Below are positions 58,029 through 64,000 of a stretch of 64,000 bases of DNA, piece after piece (the stretch's first letter is position 1; every line of letters begins with the position of its first letter). Made by a program: the position numbers and the translations under genes. The DNA lies in NCBI GenBank assembly GCA_038496445.1, contig JALMLS010000440.1:186001-250000 (forward strand), read 5' to 3'. The notes under the pieces were generated by a model that did no database searches, was not told where the DNA came from, and saw nothing but the letters and a program-made list of their open reading frames with translations. Source of the stretch: Trichosphaerium sp. ATCC 40318. Lineage: Eukaryota; Discosea; Flabellinia; Trichosidae.

Positions 58029-59318
58029 AACTCATAAACATTAACATGTATATAACTTAATCATAATGTATACATTTTTTTTTTGATTGAAATCACTTCG
58101 CTTGGATGCTTATGATATTAGAGAAGCTGTTATATAAGTTAGAAGCGCTCTAAAAGGACCGTGTAGTCCTTGGGCCTTTGTGTCTTCAACAAAGCTTGTT
58201 TATTGTTGAATTTAGTTAGATGGTTTTTTGTTGCATTAACGAGAAATTCCTGTTGGTGAACTAACTGAAAAAGTCAAACCAATTAGACTTCTCCCTCGTT
58301 GTCGACAAACCAAATACTGTTAACTGGCTGCAAATCCTTTTAATTTAGGAGTCATTGTTAACTCAACAACAACACAAACTTACGGCGGGTTATCTCTGAA
58401 TTCTTTTGTAGGTTTTGCATTTCAATCGCCTAATTATTCTCTTCCCGCATCTGATATAAGGTTCAGTAGTACATCATTCACCTGAGTTTGATATCTATTT
58501 TGACATTTGAAATGTTTAGCTTAGATTTGTTTGTCCCGGTCAGTCTTTTACTACAGGTTCGCATATATATTTTCAATAGAACCACCAACAACGTCACCTC
58601 CAACAACACCTCTAACAACTTTGGATCCAACACCACTTCCAACAACATCACTTCCAACATCACAGGCACCTACACAATCTATTCCGATAGCATTAACAGC
58701 TACCCATACGCTAAAATTAGTCATGATGTACACATCATTCCATAGCATACATGGACGAATTTGCAATTTAAAAACAGTTCTTGTCTCAAAGAAAAACTCA
58801 AACTATTAAAACTTATTTTTTCAAAAAAGTGCCGTTAGCCTGATGGTCGATCTACCAAGCTTTGAGAATTCAACTTCTGTTGCACATCTTTTGAGTTCTT
58901 TTGGTTGCTTGTTTTACTTGTTTTCAATTGTAGCGCTCTGTATCTAAGACTTCTAAAACAAAATTCTACCACTTATGCCATCTTGAATATATTTGTTTAT
59001 CATCCTTTGAAGGGGTACATAGTCAGATATGAAAGTACTTGCTAGAATACCAAAGATAAACATGTCATTCTCAGATATTAGTGATGATTAATTGTCCTAT
59101 TGTTCGACTTATACAATCAGCGAACACGGGTTTGTCCCATCACATAACAAATCTTCATTTGTCATCCTTACTTGAGCACGTGTCCTTCAATCATGCGTAC
59201 CATCACATTCATATTTTCATTCAATCCAATTACTTGTAACAAGAGAAACTATAAAACCGTTTGTAACACGTGGGATTTATTTTAATTGTTCTAGTCAATA
59301 AAACAAACTGTTTTTTTC
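58029..59318. other. Intergenic with a Thr/Pro-rich gene fragment
   Basis: Between the subtilisin and kinase 3' ends. Only the fragment at 58340-58809 has protein-like composition. Confidence 0.45.
58340..58809 (+). pseudogene. Fragment of a Thr/Pro-rich surface protein
   Basis: The plus-strand reading GVIVNSTTTQTYGGLSLN, SFVGFAFQSPNYSLPASDIR (58350-58460) continues after a probable intron into PPTTSPPTTPLTT repeats and QAPTQSIPIALTATHTLK. Composition resembles the stalk of an extracellular protein. No start, signal peptide or anchor is found, so it is probably the end of a lost gene or an exon whose partner is missing. Confidence 0.35.
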
Positions 59319-60917
59319 TTACAAGTTTGCCACCTCTGTAATGTAGAAATCACCATCTACTTCCCTCCCTTTTTCGTATGATGAGGATGAAGATGAGAAA
59401 TCGAGCCCATCTTCGCTATCCCAAGTACCCAGCAATTTTTGTATTGTTTGCACAATCTTCGCAAAAGTAGGTCTTTTTTTGTATTCACTTTGAAGGCAAT
59501 TCGTCAATAACTCTTTTCCTCCGTCGATACCTACATTCTCTGGTATTGGTATACATTCGCCGCTTCTGATACGATCTAGAATATCAGTTGGAGATACTCC
59601 TTGCCAAGGTACTTGTAGTGTCTCAATTTCCCATAGAAGTAGTCCAAAAGAATAAACATCCGATTGCATATGAAATTGCTTCGATGAGATAACTTCAGGT
59701 GCCATGTACGCTGTATGAAAGAAAAATTAATTATTAACACAAATAATGTATATTGAGATATTAAGTACGTACAAACAGCGCCAGGTATACCTATAATGTA
59801 CTTTTGGTCCTTTCCTGTGAAAAAAACAAAAGTGAGAAAAAAATACGAAAGAATAATAAAAGGTAGTACCAAGCAATTTGCTGAAACCGAAGTCTGCAAC
59901 TTTAGCCAAACCCTTCTCAGTCAACTAGACATTGACACAAACATTAGAAACATCAACATACAGTATAACATACCAAAACATTTCCTCCATTTAAGTCACA
60001 GTGAAGAACGTTCGACAAGTGTAAATAATTCAAACCTAATAAGAAGTTGACACTACTAACAACAAAATAGTTTGTACCAAGCGCTATATCTAATGCTATT
60101 TCAAGCTTCCTATCATTTGATAGACTCCTTCCATTGACTTGAAGGTAATGACGCAAAGATCCTCCACTACAATACTAACAAGGATGAGAACAAAAACAAT
60201 AACAGTTAAAGAAATTTTTACCTCCATCAGAATGTACTTTACGTTTGAGTCCAATGATGCTCCAAGGAACAATACAATATTCGGGTGTCGTAACGTCCAA
60301 TGTACACCAAGCTCATCAGCAAGTAGTTCAAGCTTTGTTTGTGATTTCTTGGCACGTTCTATAGTCTTGCATGCAACAGTGAGTCCACGGAAAGTTGCTT
60401 TATATACAACACCAAAATATCCTGTGATAGAATGTACTGAGCAAACCATAGGTTCTTTTTGCAGATGTTTAATAAAGAACGTACCTGCGCCTAATTCATC
60501 ACGAAGTGTTACCTCATGACTTGGTATTTGCCATGACTTATGCAATGTTTTTGCCAAATCAGCTCCTTTTTCTTGAACTGTATCAACAAAAAATTGTAGT
60601 AAAGAATTATCGCTCAGGCTGTCCAAAAACGATAATGCCAAGCGAAAGTCTACAAGATTATCATGTAAGTATAGGGCTATGTATATTATAGTTCGAGAGT
60701 ATTAACTACGAAAAACAAAGTGAGTACCAATTTCATCCTGTACAACTATTCTATCTTTTCCGGCTGTGTATGAAATCTTCATGTCTGATATGTCATGGTT
60801 CTCAAGTATCATTTCTTGGAACTGATCAAGAGTATGTTGTTTAGATATAGCAGCAATAGATGCTTTCCCGTTAATTACACATTTAATAAATAAGACGTCT
60901 AATAGACATAAGAACAT
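59319..60917 (-). CDS. TKL-type protein kinase with N-terminal PB1-like segment
   Basis: The proposed start at 60917 (MFLCLLDVLF) is followed by FIKCVINGKASIAAIS and MKISYTAGKDRIVVQDE, which look like a PB1/ubiquitin-like fold. A helical linker (RLALSFLDSLSDNSLLQFF) precedes the kinase: ELGAG/GYFGVVYKA (slash marks an intron), catalytic Lys in VACKTIERAKK, HPNIVLFLGASLDS, GGSLRHYLQVNG, VLHCDLNGGNVL (Asp and Asn kept, HRD changed to HCD), KVADFGFSKL, MAPEVISSKQFHMQSDVYSF and KKRPTFAKIVQTI. A Ser-rich tail ends at 59319. All catalytic residues are present, so it should be active; TKL kinases are usually Ser/Thr-specific. It lies directly downstream of the Roco gene on the same strand with under 60 bases between them. 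Both may form one larger transcript. Confidence 0.75.
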
Positions 60918-60959
60918 TGAACTTTAATAAGAAAAAAATAAGAAAAAATTAACCTTTGT

Positions 60960-63900
60960 TTTCCAGCTGGGAGTAAGTGCGTGTGGGTTCTCTTTGGCTA
61001 TGACAAGAGTGAGATAGTTTTTATACATTTATATTACGTACACTGGGCGTGCTTTATAGTTCTCAAGGATTCGTACGATTTCGCCAAATTTAGGTCTATT
61101 TTCTGGCTTTTTCTTCCAACAATCCTTCATAATATTTACAAAAATCTCCTTTGTGTGCAGGTGTATTGAAGGTCGTAATCGCCCAGAGCATATCAGCGCC
61201 TAAAATATGGATATTTAAAAATAAAGATAAAACACAAGGAGGAGGAAAAATAGAAAACAAAGTGAAGTTGTATTTTTTTTTTGTACAATGTTGTCACTTC
61301 TTTCGCCGGAAACATAAGGACCTTTGACAACACTAAAAATACTTGTAAGATATTAAACAAGTTACGTGTGTATAAAGTACGCCTGTTGTGTTGCTGTTAA
61401 TTGCCACAAAAACATTCCATACATGTAGGAATTTGCACTATTAGTTCATTAAATGTACATTAAACAACTGAAGCGTACCTGAAAGATGTTCCTGCAAAAT
61501 CGTTTTGTAGTATTTCAGGGGCAAGAAACTCATAGTTACTTTGTATAAGAGACTGTAAATCTTTACTGAAAGGAACATGGAATAGTGGTATCGCTTCATG
61601 AATGCCCTGAAATGAAGGTTAATAATACACAGCAAAAAAAAAATATACATACACATAATTTAACAATTGGGTTAGCACTGTTTATCTGCTTTATCTATAT
61701 ATGTATAAGTTGCTTGTAATATTTATAAGACTTGAGCGTACGCCTATATACTTGGCATTAAACTTTGGGAACAGTAGATCAGGGTTTTGGGCTTCGAGGT
61801 ACTCAAAGGCTTTGGCAATATCAAGCGCTATTTTTAACTTTTTTTTCTGCGAGAGAGGTTTTCTATCTGACGCCTGGGCACGTTTGGTTCAGTAAAAAAA
61901 ATTGTGTTAACGTTTATTACACGTGTGGCTTACCACCAATACTTCATGAAGTCGCTTTGGGAATTTTTCATAAGCAAAGCCTCGTTGGGAGTCAAAACAA
62001 GTTCCAATGAAAGTTTGCAAAGTTGGTGATGAAAGAGTACTGGCAAGAACTGTTAGAATTCAGTTGTTCTAGATAAAATACGTACCTGAGTATTATATTA
62101 GAGACTATGTACGGGATATAATTATCGTCTTTGAGAAATACAAGCTCTTGGTGAGATGCTGGTTTAATCATTGTTCGACGTAGTAATCTAAGAAAAAAAT
62201 GAGAAACTTTTTTTTCTGAAGTGTACCCAAAGTCAGGCGCCAAGTGTGTTAGTCTTTGAAGCGTTTTAGAATCTTCATCACCATCTTTTAGTTATGTAAG
62301 TATGAAATATAAAAACGGAGGTAATAGCATCATACCTTTGGCTTCACGAATTAAAGCAAAATATTCTTGAGAGTATGAAACTTCAATGGGTTTATGAGTT
62401 TTCTTATCGTAAGTCAATATAACTCTTTTAAATCTGATTGATTCGTTTTTTATAGATTCTTCAATAACGTAAATGAGATTCATAAAAGCGTGAAACTTAG
62501 CATTGCTAAAGAGCTGTTAATAGACCAAAAAAAAGAACGAAGAAAAAAAGAGGAAATTACAAAAATGTATTTTTTCCTTCACAGAAAGCATTCATACAAC
62601 ACGGTTAAACTCAAATTTTATACTAAGTTCTTGTGTACAAAACTTTGAAGTGTTTGTTTGTATAGTACAATGTTCGGTTGTGACAAAAAAAAGGAGTAAA
62701 AACAGAAAGAAAATAAAAAATTGATAAAAAAGAGTGTACCCTTTTGCGTAGTTACAAGCCATAAGCTCTAAAACGTTGTCTTTTAGCCTAAACCCTATTT
62801 CAGATTTATCTTCCGATGCTTGAAGAAACATTCCAGTTTTCCATATTGATCTTGTCGTATATTGTCCCAAACAAATGACTCTATGTTGTAATCTTACAAA
62901 AGTCTTTTCAGATAAATCAGATTGAAAAGTCCATTGACGTCCAGTTATATGAGCACCATGTGAATGTGATTTTTCTACATTAAACATACTGAAATCTCTT
63001 GATGGTTTAGGTGGTAAGAAGAAAGGCATGAATACAACAACATCCTGTACAGTAGATATAAACGAACTTAAATATAAAACTTCTTTATCCAATAAAATCT
63101 CAAAAATAGCATCCTTAAGAGTTTCCAATTGTGATACTTTAAGACCTTTTAATTTACTTCTAATACCTTGAAGCCATAATATAGGTACTGGATTCTCCCC
63201 AAAACTTGTCACAAGTTGAGAAAAAAGCATCAAAAGAAGAGTAGGTTCCAAGATAATCAAATGCCTTTTTCTGTTTTGAACTATATATCCCGATTCTTCA
63301 AGCTTATCAATAAGTGTACGTAGGTAAGATAGATCATAAGATAACTCCTCACAATGATCCTCAAACGCCTGAGTGCTTATACTAGCTCTATCTCGCTTAA
63401 GGGATAAAATCTTTTTCAGGATTTTCGAAAACTCTTGACGTGCTGATGACATTGCATATTCTATCAGATTTTGTATCAAACTCTTGAAAAACCTTTTTCC
63501 TTTTCTTATTGCCAAAAAATCAACTTGTTGTTTTTCGAATTTCACAGTTATTGCTGTCAACTCTTTACTAGCATATTTTCTACCCGTTAAATCACATGCA
63601 ATAATATGAGCGTTAGGAACCAAATCACTTTTAATCACGTGTCAGTGGCGTCGAGAGAACAAAAAACGAAAAACTGGACCAGTTTTTTTTAAATAAAGCG
63701 TTATTTGTACCGTATTGACTGTAAACGTGCGTCAAGCCATCCGGATAATACATCGCTTTCGTCATAAAAAACAACATAAACGCCGTCATTATTTATGAAT
63801 AAATGAGCCACAGGCCACTCAAAGTCGCTTAAACATGTGCATTCGAGCGTAATCTAAACGAAACAAATAATTTTAGAACGTCTGGTTTTGTGTGTACTCT

Positions 63901-64000
63901 AAACGTTCCGATTTACGTACCCTGTCGTTTAGTTCGAGCTCGAAAGACGCACGTGATAAACCAACACCGCGTTGTCCTACCTTCGACCAGTTAAAAGTAT
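60960..64000 (-). CDS. Roco protein (Roc-COR) with C-terminal pseudokinase, 5' end beyond window
   Basis: From the window edge: Roc GTPase remnants (SRASFELELNDR, HLFINNDGVYVVFYDESD, WLDARLQ, PNAHIIACDLTGRKYAS). Then a COR domain (63550-62740): HCEELSYDLSYLRTLIDKL, GYIVQNRKRHLIILEP, VVVFMPFFLPPKPSRDF and FQSDLSEKTFVRLQHRVICL. A kinase-like domain follows (about 62240-61080): LQTFIGTCFDSQRGFAYEKF, ALDIAKAFEYLEAQNPDLLF, YEFLAPEILQNDFAG, SYMYGMFLWQLTA and MKDCWKKKPENRPKFGEIV. The catalytic loop reads LLFPKFNAKY instead of HRDLKxxN, and no DFG is seen before the APE motif. So it is predicted inactive. Roco proteins (LRRK2 relatives, numerous in Dictyostelium) use Roc-COR as a dimeric GTPase switch. 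Confidence 0.8.

Noticed and set aside
58835-58890. A GCCGTTAGC...TGATGGTCGATC stretch resembling the start of a tRNA
   Set aside because: No T-arm GTTCGA box or acceptor pairing at the right distance.

Overview
The window is nuclear DNA of a eukaryotic microbe. Most genes are broken by short GT..AG introns (commonly about 40-80 nt, many donors reading GTACGT or GTAAGT). The standard code fits: TAA, TAG and TGA all act as stops. The gene set points to an amoebozoan-like unikont protist: a Frizzled-type receptor pair, a Roco (Roc-COR) protein, a tyrosine-kinase-like kinase, a BET bromodomain protein, a FYRN/FYRC protein, an M6PR/Atg27-type receptor and many secreted or membrane-anchored proteins. 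The lineage is inference only; no rRNA or tRNA gene was seen.

Layout. 0-5 kb: MOV10/SDE3-like RNA helicase (3' end outside the window). 5.8-10.2 kb: an inverted duplication of a tryptophan-rich repeat gene around a LamG-domain surface protein. 10.7-14.6 kb: a MITE-like element, a broken F-box/LRR copy, an M6PR/Atg27-type receptor and an intact F-box/LRR gene. 15.2-22.2 kb: a same-strand block of FYRN/FYRC, BET and ankyrin-BTB genes. 22.7-31 kb: F-box-like genes with YwqK/MORN-type repeats and their wreckage, mixed with an alpha/beta hydrolase, a beta-grasp protein and an RCC1-like gene. 31.5-37.5 kb: tandem Frizzled-like genes, the first decaying. 37.6-46.7 kb: a membrane protein with CBM4/9-like and G8 domains, cut in an exon by a 7.1 kb transposon with perfect 8-bp target duplications. 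A second TA-flanked element holding an 80-bp satellite is nested inside it. 48.7-51.9 kb: one reading frame joining a Reeler protein to a histidine-brace, LPMO-like secreted protein. 52.4-55.4 kb: an ARA6-like Rab and a C2 protein with a Pro/Gly/Tyr tail. 55.6-58 kb: a subtilisin with EGF-like modules. 59.3-64 kb: a TKL kinase and a Roco gene with a pseudokinase.

Themes. Many products act at the cell surface or in polysaccharide contact (LamG, CBM4/9-G8, Reeler/LPMO, Frizzled CRD, subtilisin). Two repeat families (F-box/LRR and F-box/YwqK-MORN) look like those expanded in amoeba giant viruses and are being copied and lost here. The hexamer CACGTG is strikingly frequent in introns and spacers throughout.
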